Assembly: GCA_024636505.1 (NCBI GenBank)
Contig: JAGXGY010000069.1
Location: 1 to 61,757 of the forward strand
Direction of reading: 5' to 3'
DNA length: 61,757 nucleotides
From: Methylobacter sp.
GTDB lineage: Bacteria; Pseudomonadota; Gammaproteobacteria; Methylococcales; Methylomonadaceae
Every line of letters begins with the position of its first letter. The stretch's first letter is position 1. The notes beneath the pieces were generated by a model. That model was not told the DNA's origin and ran no database searches. It saw nothing but the letters and a program-made list of their open reading frames with translations. A program made the translations under genes and the position numbers. Below, one piece after another: positions 19,363 through 27,294 of this stretch.

Positions 19363-20429
19363 ACCGCTTCTCCAAGTCCCAGTCTTTCACGGCGGTAACT
19401 GCCATCTTGTATATGACGGCACCAGTTCAGGTTATTTAGATACCATTGCACCGTCTTTTTCATGCCGCTCTCAAAAGTTTCTGCCGGCGTCCATCCCAGT
19501 TGATCGGCAATTTTTGTGGCATCGATAGCGTAACGAAGATCATGCCCGGGCCGGTCTTTAACATAGGTTATCAGCTCCTGATAGCGGCTGATTCCATAGG
19601 GCTTATCCGGGTGAAGTTCATCCAATATATGGCAAAGGCTTTGTACCACGCTAAGATTGGTTTTTTCGTTGTGTCCGCCGATGTTGTAGGTCTGTCCAAT
19701 GGTGCCTTTTTCCAGTACGAGCAGCAGCGCTCTGGCATGGTCGTCGACATACAGCCAATCTCTGATCTGCTGTCCATTACCATAAACCGGCAAGGGTTTT
19801 CCTTCTAAGGCATTAAGGATAACAACGGGAATTAATTTTTCCGGGAATTGATAAGGGCCGTAGTTATTGGAACAATTAGTGACAACAACCGGCAGACCGT
19901 AAGTGCGCTGCCAAGCGCGAACAATATGGTCTGAGCTGGCTTTTGAAGCAGAATAGGGCGAGCTGGGCGCATAAGGCGTTTGTTCAGTAAAAAGGCTGTC
20001 GTTATCGGCTAAATCGCCATAAACTTCATCGGTGGAAATATGATGAAAACGGAATTGTGCTTTTTTATTCTCTGCCAGAGCTTGCCAATACTGCCGTGCG
20101 GCTTCAACCAAGGCATAAGTACCGACGATGTTGGTTTCGATAAAAGCGGCAGGGCCGTCAATAGAGCGATCTACATGGGATTCCGCCGCCAAATGCATAA
20201 TCGCATCCGGCTGATATTGCCGGAGCAGTTGCTCAATTTTAGCGGCATTGCCTATATCGGCCTGTTCAAAGCTATAGCGGGGACTGCTTTCTACCGGATT
20301 GAGCGATTCAAGATTGCCCGCATAGGTCAGTTTATCAATATTAATGACGCTGTGTTCTGTCTCTGTCAGCAGGTATCGAATAAGCGCCGAGCCTATAAAT
20401 CCGGCACCGCCGGTGATCAGTATTTTCAT
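19359..20429 (-). CDS. rmlB: dTDP-glucose 4,6-dehydratase
   Basis: RmlB converts dTDP-glucose to dTDP-4-keto-6-deoxyglucose with bound NAD. The 356 residues begin [20 protein letters not shown], an extended SDR Rossmann fold with GxxGxxG. The family's STDEVYGDL and the YSASK motif with catalytic Tyr and Lys are present. The frame stays open 17 codons upstream, but the ATG at 20429 is preferred because AAGGA lies right before it and the protein then starts at the beta strand. That ribosome binding site belongs to a dispersed repeat (20425-20456), so the start context of this gene looks recruited. Confidence 0.95.
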   Translation of the reverse strand: MKILITGGAGFIGSALIRYLLTETEHSVINIDKLTYAGNLESLNPVESSPRYSFEQADIGNAAKIEQLLRQYQPDAIMHLAAESHVDRSIDGPAAFIETNIVGTYALVEAARQYWQALAENKKAQFRFHHISTDEVYGDLADNDSLFTEQTPYAPSSPYSASKASSDHIVRAWQRTYGLPVVVTNCSNNYGPYQFPEKLIPVVILNALEGKPLPVYGNGQQIRDWLYVDDHARALLLVLEKGTIGQTYNIGGHNEKTNLSVVQSLCHILDELHPDKPYGISRYQELITYVKDRPGHDLRYAIDATKIADQLGWTPAETFESGMKKTVQWYLNNLNWCRHIQDGSYRRERLGLGEAV

Positions 20430-20456
20430 CAGATTTCCTTGCTGGTTTGAAACATG
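20425..20456 (-). repeat. Short copy of the AAACC-CAAGGAA-TGAT repeat family (copy a)
   Basis: Read on the minus strand, this 32-base block contains TTTCAAACCAGCAAGGAAAT followed by CTGATGAA. It matches blocks at 24735-24762, 46549-46576 and 38051-38083. Here it is the 3' terminal part only, filling most of the 37-base gap between the rmlD stop and the rmlB start. It gives rmlB its AAGGA ribosome binding site and its ATG. Confidence 0.6.
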
Positions 20457-20466
20457 TGTCCTGTCC

Positions 20467-21369
20467 CTAATGATGTGCAAAATCGGCTATATCGGCCATG
20501 CAAAGCGTTAACGCATGATCCCATGTCGGCATTTTCAGGCCGAAATGCTGTTCCAGGTGGCTTGTTGCCAAGCGCGAATTGGCCGGTCGCTTGGCCGGCA
20601 AGGGGTAATCTGCAGTGGGTATGGGATTAATCGTATGGGTTTTTAATACCCGGTTTTGCCGTTGCTTTGCAACATCAACAATCATTCGGGCAAAGCCATG
20701 CCAGGAGGTTTCGCCTGCTGAGCTTAAATGATACAAACCTGAGTTAAAACCGCCTTCGCGGCGTTCAAGCAGCGATTGCCGTAAGATATGCGCCGTTGTT
20801 TCAGCTATCAATCGCGCCCAGGTTGGTGAGCCAATCTGATCGGCAACAATATTCAGCTGTTCGTGTTCCGCCGCCAAACGCAGAATACTTTTTAAAAAAT
20901 TATGGCCCCTTGCCGCATAAACCCAGGATGTCCTGAGTATCAGGTAATCGGCGCCATTAGCCTGTATGGCCTGTTCGCCGGCTAACTTGCTTTGACCGTA
21001 AATATTGAGCGGATTGGGCGCATCGCCTTCTGTATAAGCGGAAGAAGATGTGCCATCGAAAACATAGTCGGTTGAATAATGAATCAACAAAGCGCCGGTT
21101 TTTTTTGCGGCTTCCGCCAGGATGCCGGGCGCTTCTGCATTAATCAGAAACGCCGCATCCTGTTCGGCTTCGGCCTTGTCCACGGCCGTATAGGCTGCCG
21201 CATTGACAATGATATCGGCATTGTATTTTTGGATGCTGTGACGCAAACCATCAAGATCGGCGAGGTCGACCTGTGAGCGATTGACGCCGATGATTTCTCC
21301 CAGAGGCAATAATGCTCTGGCTAATTCCCATCCTACCTGGCCGTTATTGCCTATGAGCAGAATTTTCAT
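20467..21369 (-). CDS. rmlD: dTDP-4-dehydrorhamnose reductase
   Basis: RmlD reduces dTDP-4-keto-L-rhamnose with NAD(P)H to dTDP-L-rhamnose, the last step. The 300 residues start [20 protein letters not shown], an SDR cofactor fold with GxxGxxG. The expected TDYVFDG and the catalytic pair in [11 protein letters not shown] are visible, and [14 protein letters not shown] is family-typical. Start overlaps the rmlC stop by four bases (ATGA), so the two are likely translationally coupled. Confidence 0.94.
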   Translation of the reverse strand: MKILLIGNNGQVGWELARALLPLGEIIGVNRSQVDLADLDGLRHSIQKYNADIIVNAAAYTAVDKAEAEQDAAFLINAEAPGILAEAAKKTGALLIHYSTDYVFDGTSSSAYTEGDAPNPLNIYGQSKLAGEQAIQANGADYLILRTSWVYAARGHNFLKSILRLAAEHEQLNIVADQIGSPTWARLIAETTAHILRQSLLERREGGFNSGLYHLSSAGETSWHGFARMIVDVAKQRQNRVLKTHTINPIPTADYPLPAKRPANSRLATSHLEQHFGLKMPTWDHALTLCMADIADFAHH

Positions 21370-21911
21370 GCGAAGGTCTCGGCATGGCGAAAAGACAGTC
21401 CTTGCTGATCCTTGGCAGAAAGAAGAGGCACATGGTTTTTGGGCCAGTCGATACCCATATCGGGGTCATCCCAGCGAATACAGCGCTCGTGTTCCGGCGC
21501 ATAGTAATCGGTGGTTTTGTATAAAAAATCGGCCTGCTCCGACAGGACTAAAAAACCATGGGCAAAGCCCGGAGGTACCCAGAGTTGTCGATGGTTTTCG
21601 CCACTTAATTCCACGCCGACCCAAGAACCGAATGTGGCCGACGATTTTCGTAAATCGACAGCCACATCAAAAACACATCCTGCGATGACACGAACCAGCT
21701 TTCCTTGCGGTTGTTTAATCTGATAATGCAAGCCTCTCAATACATTTTTAGCGGATCGCGAATGATTGTCCTGCACGAAAGTCGTCGCTACGCCGGTTAC
21801 ATCATGAAAAGATCTCTGATTGTAGCTTTCCAGAAAAAAGCCGCGCGGATCGCCAAAAACTTTAGGTTCAAGAATAAGTAAATCTGGAATTGCTGTTTGA
21901 ATGAGGTTCAT
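21366..21911 (-). CDS. rmlC: dTDP-4-dehydrorhamnose 3,5-epimerase
   Basis: RmlC epimerises C3 and C5 of dTDP-4-keto-6-deoxyglucose. The 181-residue cupin has FGDPRGFFLESYNQ, the catalytic histidine in LRGLHYQ, the substrate-binding DNHSRS segment, VPPGFAHGFLVLSE and the conserved tyrosines in KTTDYYAPEHE. Length is standard. First gene of the minus-strand rhamnose operon, so its promoter should lie in 21912-22173, where I see no distinctive boxes. Confidence 0.95.
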   Translation of the reverse strand: MNLIQTAIPDLLILEPKVFGDPRGFFLESYNQRSFHDVTGVATTFVQDNHSRSAKNVLRGLHYQIKQPQGKLVRVIAGCVFDVAVDLRKSSATFGSWVGVELSGENHRQLWVPPGFAHGFLVLSEQADFLYKTTDYYAPEHERCIRWDDPDMGIDWPKNHVPLLSAKDQQGLSFRHAETFA

Positions 21912-22173
21912 ATTGAAAACATAGTGAAGTGAAAAAATGCCTTATGCACTCAATTGCCAAAATAATTTTTATCAGATGTGCCGGAGCATCAGTGTAGCAC
22001 CAATACTAACGCTGACCATAAGTACTAACACCAGGTATAAGCTTATAGTCAATCGGGGCGCGCGGCATGCCCGGTACCAAGTATGGTCGGCCATACCGGC
22101 AAGACTGAGGTTCATTGCTAAGCCGCTCTAAATCCAAGGTCTTCTGTGTCATGTGGAGCAGCCACTGCCCGTT

Positions 22174-22632
22174 TTACTCCAGCGCAAGGATAAACTGCCA
22201 CTGATCTTTGCTGACCGGCATTATCGATAATCGATTGCCGCGTCTTATCAGCGCCAAATCGGCTAATTCCTCACGGCATTTTAATTCTTTAAGGGTGATG
22301 GTGCGCGACAGGGTTCTGACATATTTAACATCAACCATCATCCAGCGAGGATGCTCAGGGTCGCTTTTTGGATCGAAATGCGGGTCATGGGGATCGAAAG
22401 CCAAAAAATCGGGGTAGCCTTCTTTAACAACTTCCATGATGCCGACTATGCCGGGTTCGGCGCAGTTGGAATGATAAAAGAAAACCGGGTCGCCCAGCTT
22501 CATATGGTCCCGCATCATATTTCTGGCTTGATAATTACGCACACCATCCCAATGTTCGGTCTGCTTGGGCTTGTTGTACAGATCGTTAATCCCGAACGTA
22601 TCCGGTTCGGATTTCATTAGCCAGTAGTTCAT
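22174..22632 (-). CDS. EVE-domain protein
   Basis: A 152-residue single-domain protein starting MNYWLMKSEPDTFGINDL. WDGVRNYQARN, GDPVFFYHSN and MVDVKYVRTL identify the EVE (PUA-like) family, related to thymocyte nuclear protein 1 and to YTH readers. EVE domains are thought to bind modified bases in DNA or RNA; the cellular role of the stand-alone bacterial form is not settled. It lies downstream of zapA and 6S RNA in the same direction. The ATG is preceded by repeat-derived sequence (22642-22926), and a 12-codon frame starting inside the repeat ends across the EVE start (CGATGA), which may couple translation. Confidence 0.9.
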   Translation of the reverse strand: MNYWLMKSEPDTFGINDLYNKPKQTEHWDGVRNYQARNMMRDHMKLGDPVFFYHSNCAEPGIVGIMEVVKEGYPDFLAFDPHDPHFDPKSDPEHPRWMMVDVKYVRTLSRTITLKELKCREELADLALIRRGNRLSIMPVSKDQWQFILALE

Positions 22633-22641
22633 CGGGGTTTT

Positions 22642-22926
22642 GTATTTCTTTCTTTTATATTTTTCATAGTCACTTATAGCAAAATATCGTCATTCATTAC
22701 GCATAAAAATGCGATTTCTCTACTTCACAATAAAAACATGTAAAAAAACTCAGTCGTCAATTACAATCGGCGCCACTTTCGATTTGATGGCGAAAGGAGC
22801 ATTGAGAGTTGGCAATGCTATACGAACGCAGAGCTTATCTAAGGCTGATCCACTTTATTGGGGCAGCAATTGGCGTTGAAGCGTTTAGATGAGCATAAGA
22901 TGCTTTTCTGTGGAATTCACAACTAT
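22642..22926. repeat. 285-bp dispersed repeat, copy 1
   Basis: This segment is repeated at 44334-44618 in the same orientation with no gaps; I count seven mismatches by eye, all near the two edges, with an identical core of roughly 175 bases. It lies between 6S RNA and the EVE gene. It has no long reading frame and no clear terminal inverted repeats or target duplication. In both copies its left edge lies just upstream of a minus-strand start codon (EVE here, cyaA there), so it may carry a promoter. Confidence 0.9.
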
Positions 22927-22942
22927 AAGAAACGATTGTTAG

Positions 22943-23127
22943 GTGTATCTCCCGCCTGCGCCGTCATGTGCCATCGTCCTTGAACCGGAGGCTCAAGTGG
23001 GGACATGGCCGGTAAATCAGGCTTCCCGCACGAAACGGGCATGCACACCAATACCGGTATCCGCCCCCGGGGTAAAAACAGGTTCAGGAAACACCCGGCA
23101 CATTCTCGAACGCTGCAGGAGATACAG
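22943..23127 (-). ncRNA. ssrS: 6S RNA
   Basis: 6S RNA folds into a long hairpin mimicking an open promoter and binds sigma-70 RNA polymerase in stationary phase. The minus strand shows the family's features: closing stem GTATCTCCTGCAGCG at the 5' end pairing with CGCAGGCGGGAGATAC at the 3' end, GTTCGAGAATGTGCC, GGTGTGCATGCCCG, CGGGAAGCCT, and CCGGTTCAAGGAC in the 3' half. Length is about 185 nt, the usual size. It directly follows zapA, the conserved gammaproteobacterial location. Ends are estimated from the terminal stem and could be off by several bases. Confidence 0.92.
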
Positions 23128-23145
23128 AACAATAGTTTAGCGTGT

Positions 23146-23445
23146 TTACTGGTTTTCTAAAACGTTTTCTATTTTGTGGGTCATTTTGGCCAGGCATTCG
23201 CTCAAATGTTGACTGAGCATGACGTTTTGACTCTTCACCAGTTGTAATTCATGAGCCAGATTAAGCGCGGCCATCACTGCAATTCTATCAGCGCCCGCCA
23301 CTTTACCGGAATCCCTCATTTGGCGCATTTGCCTATCAAGCTGTTGCGCCGACTGGATCAGATCGTTTTGCTCGTCAACTGCGCAGGCGATTTTGTATTC
23401 CTTGCCCATAATCGATAGGGACACAGGTTGCGGTTTGTTATTCAT
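23146..23445 (-). CDS. zapA: Cell division protein ZapA
   Basis: ZapA binds FtsZ at midcell and bundles its filaments, stabilising the Z ring. The 99-residue protein has the typical N-terminal beta region (PVSLSIMGKEYKIAC) and a C-terminal coiled coil, with the conserved DRIAVMAALNLAHEL helix between them. It overlaps the zapB-like gene upstream by four bases (ATGA), and 6S RNA follows 18 bases after its stop; zapA-ssrS co-transcription is usual in gammaproteobacteria. Confidence 0.93.
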   Translation of the reverse strand: MNNKPQPVSLSIMGKEYKIACAVDEQNDLIQSAQQLDRQMRQMRDSGKVAGADRIAVMAALNLAHELQLVKSQNVMLSQHLSECLAKMTHKIENVLENQ

Positions 23446-23663
23446 GAACCATTCTCCATTGCTTTCAAGCGCGAAATCATTGCTTCAACCCGGGTTCTGG
23501 CCAGAGTGGTTTTTTCCAGCAGTTTGGCTTTTTCCCGAACCAGGGAGTCCTGCTTGGTTTTCAGCGAACGGTTTTCATTTTTTACGTGGTCGTATTGCTC
23601 GATAAGCTGATCCAGCTTGCTTTCGAGGTCTTTTAACTCTAAAGGTTGATTTGATTGTATCAT
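23442..23663 (-). CDS. Small coiled-coil protein, ZapB-like (TIGR02449 type)
   Basis: From the ATG at 23663 the product is 73 residues, almost all predicted coiled coil with regular leucines (LKDLESKLDQLIEQYDHV). Proteins of this size directly upstream of zapA are annotated in gammaproteobacteria as TIGR02449 or ZapB-like, presumed to work with ZapA at the division site. The frame is open for 27 more codons upstream, but that extension has no coiled-coil character and no ribosome binding site, so the shorter form is preferred. The downstream end overlaps zapA by four bases. Confidence 0.8.
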   Translation of the reverse strand: MIQSNQPLELKDLESKLDQLIEQYDHVKNENRSLKTKQDSLVREKAKLLEKTTLARTRVEAMISRLKAMENGS

Positions 23664-23815
23664 GGTAATAACTAGGTTGTTGCGAGCAGCAAGCGCGCCA
23701 TATTTTACGCCCTTACCGGGTGATTCAAGGTGAACAAATATCATTTAAATTAACGATTAATGGTAGCATAAGCGATATTTTTAGTCCGCGATAGTGAAAT
23801 TATTATGTGGGATTT

Positions 23816-24328
23816 ATGACTTATCAAGTAATTAATGCAATAGTTGTACGCAGTGATGCGGAACTCTCTGCTGCCGAAGCTCATGGCATGGCGACAGCCA
23901 TGTTATGCACCAATGATCAGGCTCAGAGTGCCGAATGGTTAGCCGAACTGTTTCGGCATGCAATACCGGCGACCGATGAAGACCGGTCGACTCTGGTGCA
24001 TTTGTTCGAGGAAACGCGAAGCGTCCTGGCAAACGATGAGTTCGAATTCGAGTTGCTGCTGCCTGGCGATGAAACCTTGTTGGGTGAGCAGGTTGAAGCA
24101 TTGACTTACTGGTGCCAGGGCTTTTTATTGGGCGTGGGGTTTGCCCATGCCAGCGCTGATCTGTCCAAGGAAGCGATCGAAATATTAAAAGATATCGCCG
24201 AATTTACCAAGCTGGACGTCGAGGCAGAAGGCGAAGAAGATGAGAACGATTTTATGGAAATCACCGAATACATGAGGTCTGCGGTTTTATTATTGCATAG
24301 CGAATTGAATAAAGAAGGCAAAAGCTAA
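23816..24328 (+). CDS. ygfB: UPF0149 family protein (YgfB/YecA-like)
   Basis: A 170-residue acidic helical protein with family motifs: SAAEAHGMATAMLC near the start and EALTYWCQGFLLGVGFA in the middle. The C-terminal SEC-C-type zinc site of YecA is absent, so it is the YgfB type. YgfB has been tied to regulation of peptidoglycan-recycling and resistance genes in Pseudomonas, but its molecular role is not clear. A GTG nine bases upstream is in frame; the ATG at 23816 is chosen because family proteins start close to this point. It is first in the conserved ygfB-pepP-ubiH-ubiI order, but repeats separate it from pepP by 429 bases. Confidence 0.88.
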   Translation: MTYQVINAIVVRSDAELSAAEAHGMATAMLCTNDQAQSAEWLAELFRHAIPATDEDRSTLVHLFEETRSVLANDEFEFELLLPGDETLLGEQVEALTYWCQGFLLGVGFAHASADLSKEAIEILKDIAEFTKLDVEAEGEEDENDFMEITEYMRSAVLLLHSELNKEGKS

Positions 24329-24472
24329 AGGGCGCACAACGAAAAAGCCACTTGAACCTTTTGCCTTTTGTCCTTAGCTTTTCCCCTGATTTTAAAATGT
24401 TTCAATCCACATTCGACCTCATCTGTCAAATGACTTGTCTTACGACAATCCGTCGACAGAAAGAGGTCGGTG

Positions 24473-24762
24473 GTTTGCCTCGTCGTAAACGACGAGGTTA
24501 CTTGGAAGGATAACGATGCTAACGTAGCGTTGTCAACGTTGAACGAATCTCCAGGTATCTACACAAGTATGGACTTCTTCTTCATTGAGGAAGAAGGTTG
24601 GGATAAGTGAAATATAACTACTTGATTCTCTTCTCCCAGCCCTTTTCAGTAGAAAATGAAGTAAGACAACTTATAACTCATTGGTATTTATAATACAAAA
24701 AAGTTGTGTAGATACTTATGCCTCAAGGGAGAGGTCTCAAACCAACAAGGAAAATTGATGAA
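24473..24762 (+). repeat. Dispersed repeat of the AAACC-CAAGGAA-TGAT family (copy b), interrupted
   Basis: The copy starts with GTTTGCCTC and a perfect 9-bp hairpin (CCTCGTCGT / ACGACGAGG), then AGGATAA and ATGCTAA segments shared with 46459-46576. After a 163-bp insertion (24554-24716) it resumes with CCTCAAGGGAGAGGTCTCAA and the conserved 3' block ending TTGATGAA. That 3' end provides the ribosome binding site and start codon of pepP. The alignment with copy c is by eye, and the middle part is only moderately similar. Confidence 0.6.
24554..24716. mobile_element. MITE-like insertion with 12-bp terminal inverted repeats
   Basis: GTATCTACACAA at 24555-24566 is perfectly inverted as TTGTGTAGATAC at 24704-24715. 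The 163-bp interior has no gene and includes an imperfect hairpin (CTTCTTC...GAAGAAG, about 24573-24595). It splits a dispersed repeat that is continuous at 46459-46576, so it is a later insertion. I see no clear target-site duplication. The source transposase family is unknown. Confidence 0.6.
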
Positions 24763-26068
24763 ACAAGGTGAATTTAAAAGACGTCGCAAACAATTAATGC
24801 AGCACATTGGCATCGGCAATATTGCGATTATAGGCAGTGCGGCAACCCGAACGCGCAACCGGGATGTGGATTATCCGTTCCGGCAGGATAGCGATTTTTA
24901 TTATTTGACCGGGTTTAATGAACCGGACTCGCTGGCTGTTTTTATTCCCGGGCGCAAACAAGGCGAATACATTTTATTTTGTCGCGAATTCGATGAAAAA
25001 AAGGCCTTATGGGAGGGCGCGCACGCCGGTCTTGACGGCGCTACCACGCATTACAAGGCGGACGATTCTTTCCCGATTGATGACCTGGATGATATTTTGC
25101 CGGGCATGCTGGAAGATAAGAATAAAGTTTATTACCCTATGGGTCGCGATTCCGATCTTGATCACAGTTTATTGGTCTGGATAAATCATATCCGCAGCCA
25201 GTCCCGAAGCGGCGTTAATGCGCCCGGCGAACTGGTTTCTCTGGAGCATATTCTGCATGAAATGCGCCTGTTCAAGAGTCCCGAAGAACTCAAGCTGATG
25301 CGTCGCGCTGCCGATATTTCTGCCAATGCCCATGTTAAAGCGATGCAAAAATGCAAAGCGGGACTGTATGAATATCAGATAGAAGCGGAAATAATTTATT
25401 ATTTTATTCAGGATGGCTTGCGTGCGGTTGCCTATCCTTCGATAGTCGCCGGTGGCAAAAATGCCTGCGTACTGCATTACACTGAAAATAACAGTAAATT
25501 AAAAAACGGCGATTTACTGCTGATTGATGCCGGTGCGGAATGCGACCATTACGCCGCCGATATTACCCGGACTTTTCCGGTCTCCGGGCGTTTTAGCGAG
25601 CCGCAAAAACAGCTTTATCAACTGGTACTCGATGCTCAGACGGCGGCTGTTGCGCAGATCAGGCCGGGGCTGCCGTGGAATTTAGCGCATGATGCATCTG
25701 TTGAGGTGCTGACCAAAGGTCTGGTAGCGCTGGGGCTACTTAAAGGCAAGGTTTCCAAGCTGATCAAGGATGAAAAATACAAGCAGTTTTATATGCACAG
25801 GATCGGCCACTGGTTAGGGATGGACGTGCATGATGTCGGCGACTATAAGGTCAATAAAGAATGGCGCCTGCTGGAAACGGGCATGGTATTGACCATAGAG
25901 CCGGGCTTGTATATCCCTGCGGATTGTCTGACCGTTGACGAGCAATGGCGCGGCATCGGCATACGCATTGAAGACGATGTGCTGGTTACCGCTGATGGTC
26001 ACGAGATTTTAACCGGCGGCGTGCCGAAAACCATTGCAGACATTGAAAGTGTAATGCAGGCGAGCTGA
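24758..26068 (+). CDS. pepP: Xaa-Pro aminopeptidase
   Basis: Aminopeptidase P removes the N-terminal residue from peptides with proline in position two. The 436 residues comprise an N-terminal domain (about 1-170, with VDYPFRQDSDFYYLTGFNEP) and a pita-bread metallopeptidase domain. The two-metal site ligands are visible: the aspartates in LIDAGAECDHYAADITRTFP, the histidine in HRIGHWLGMDVHD, and glutamates in TIEPGLYIP and RIEDDVLV. The frame continues 18 codons upstream through repeat sequence, but the ATG at 24758 has AAGGA before it and fits the family's start. TGATG overlap with ubiH. Confidence 0.94.
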   Translation: MKQGEFKRRRKQLMQHIGIGNIAIIGSAATRTRNRDVDYPFRQDSDFYYLTGFNEPDSLAVFIPGRKQGEYILFCREFDEKKALWEGAHAGLDGATTHYKADDSFPIDDLDDILPGMLEDKNKVYYPMGRDSDLDHSLLVWINHIRSQSRSGVNAPGELVSLEHILHEMRLFKSPEELKLMRRAADISANAHVKAMQKCKAGLYEYQIEAEIIYYFIQDGLRAVAYPSIVAGGKNACVLHYTENNSKLKNGDLLLIDAGAECDHYAADITRTFPVSGRFSEPQKQLYQLVLDAQTAAVAQIRPGLPWNLAHDASVEVLTKGLVALGLLKGKVSKLIKDEKYKQFYMHRIGHWLGMDVHDVGDYKVNKEWRLLETGMVLTIEPGLYIPADCLTVDEQWRGIGIRIEDDVLVTADGHEILTGGVPKTIADIESVMQAS

Positions 26069-27294
26069 TGCAACATGATTATGACTTATTGATTGTCGGC
26101 GGCGGTCTGGCAGGTAACTGTCTGGCGCTGGCGTTACAAAAAACCGGGCTGAAGATTGCGATAGTTGAAGCAAGCACTCGCGAACAGCACCATGACTCTC
26201 CCGTCGGCGATAGGGCCTTGGCTTTAGCCGCCGGTACCGTAAAGATGCTTGAAGCGATGGGTATTTGGCAAGGAATCAGCCAGGCTGCCACCGCAATTAA
26301 AGACATCCACATTTCCGATCAAGGCCATTTCGGTAAAGTCAGGCTTTCAGCGCAGCAAGAAAATGTAGCGGCACTGGGGTATGTCATTACCGCAAGAGAC
26401 ATTGAAACCCATGTTGCCAAACTGGTTAATGAAGCCGATATAAAATTGATTTGCCCTACCCGTCTGGTCGGTTTGATGGCCGGCGATAACGCAATCAATG
26501 TCAGCCTGAAACGCGGCGATGAACCGTTAAACGTTTCGGTCAAACTGCTGGTCGGCGCAGACGGCGGCAACTCCTCGGTTCGTAACTTGCTGGAAATAGC
26601 CCAGCACATCACTGAGTACGGACAGACGGCGCTAGTCACTACAGTTAAATCATCCCTTCCCCATAAAAATGTCGCATTCGAGCGTTTTACAGCGTCAGGG
26701 CCGCTGGCCTTGTTGCCGGTTAATAGCGATCATTGTGCCGTCGTCTGGACGCGCAGTAATGAAGATGCCGTTGCACTGATGTCCGGTAGCGAGGCCGATT
26801 TTTTAGCCGAGCTTCAGCAGTGTTTCGGTTATAAATTGGGCGCGTTTAGTTTGGCGGCTCCTCGGCGGGCATTTCCGTTATCCCTGATACGCGCCGAAAA
26901 AATGACTGCGGCTCGAACCGTCGTTATCGGTAATGCAGTACATCAACTGCATCCGGTTGCAGGCCAAGGATTTAACCTGGGTCTGCGCGATGTGATGCAG
27001 TTGGCGGAAATGATCATCAACCGGCATCAGCAACATCAAGATATTGGCGCGGCCGAGTTTTTAACCGCCTATGCACAATCCAGACAGAAAGATCACGATA
27101 GAACCATCGGTTTTACCGATATGCTCGTACGGATTTTTTCCAATGACTGGCTGGTATTGGCCGCCGCCAGAAATACCGGCTTAGCGATACTGGATCATAT
27201 TCCTGCCGCAAAAACCTTACTGACCCGTCACGCCATGGGACTGGCCGGACGCTTACCCCGCCTGCCCGGGCATGATCCAGAGATAGAGCGATGA
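26068..27294 (+). CDS. ubiH: 2-octaprenyl-6-methoxyphenyl hydroxylase
   Basis: A flavin-dependent hydroxylase of aerobic ubiquinone synthesis. The 408 residues begin with an FAD-binding Rossmann motif (LLIVGGGLAGNCLALAL) and end with the second FAD motif. That motif reads GNAVHQLHPVAGQGFNLG, with GN in place of the usual GD, a UbiH feature that separates it from UbiI and UbiF. Between them lie the GDRALALAAGTV segment and LLVGADGGNSSVR. The start overlaps the pepP stop by one base and the end overlaps ubiI by four, consistent with a tight operon. Confidence 0.9.
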   Translation: MQHDYDLLIVGGGLAGNCLALALQKTGLKIAIVEASTREQHHDSPVGDRALALAAGTVKMLEAMGIWQGISQAATAIKDIHISDQGHFGKVRLSAQQENVAALGYVITARDIETHVAKLVNEADIKLICPTRLVGLMAGDNAINVSLKRGDEPLNVSVKLLVGADGGNSSVRNLLEIAQHITEYGQTALVTTVKSSLPHKNVAFERFTASGPLALLPVNSDHCAVVWTRSNEDAVALMSGSEADFLAELQQCFGYKLGAFSLAAPRRAFPLSLIRAEKMTAARTVVIGNAVHQLHPVAGQGFNLGLRDVMQLAEMIINRHQQHQDIGAAEFLTAYAQSRQKDHDRTIGFTDMLVRIFSNDWLVLAAARNTGLAILDHIPAAKTLLTRHAMGLAGRLPRLPGHDPEIER

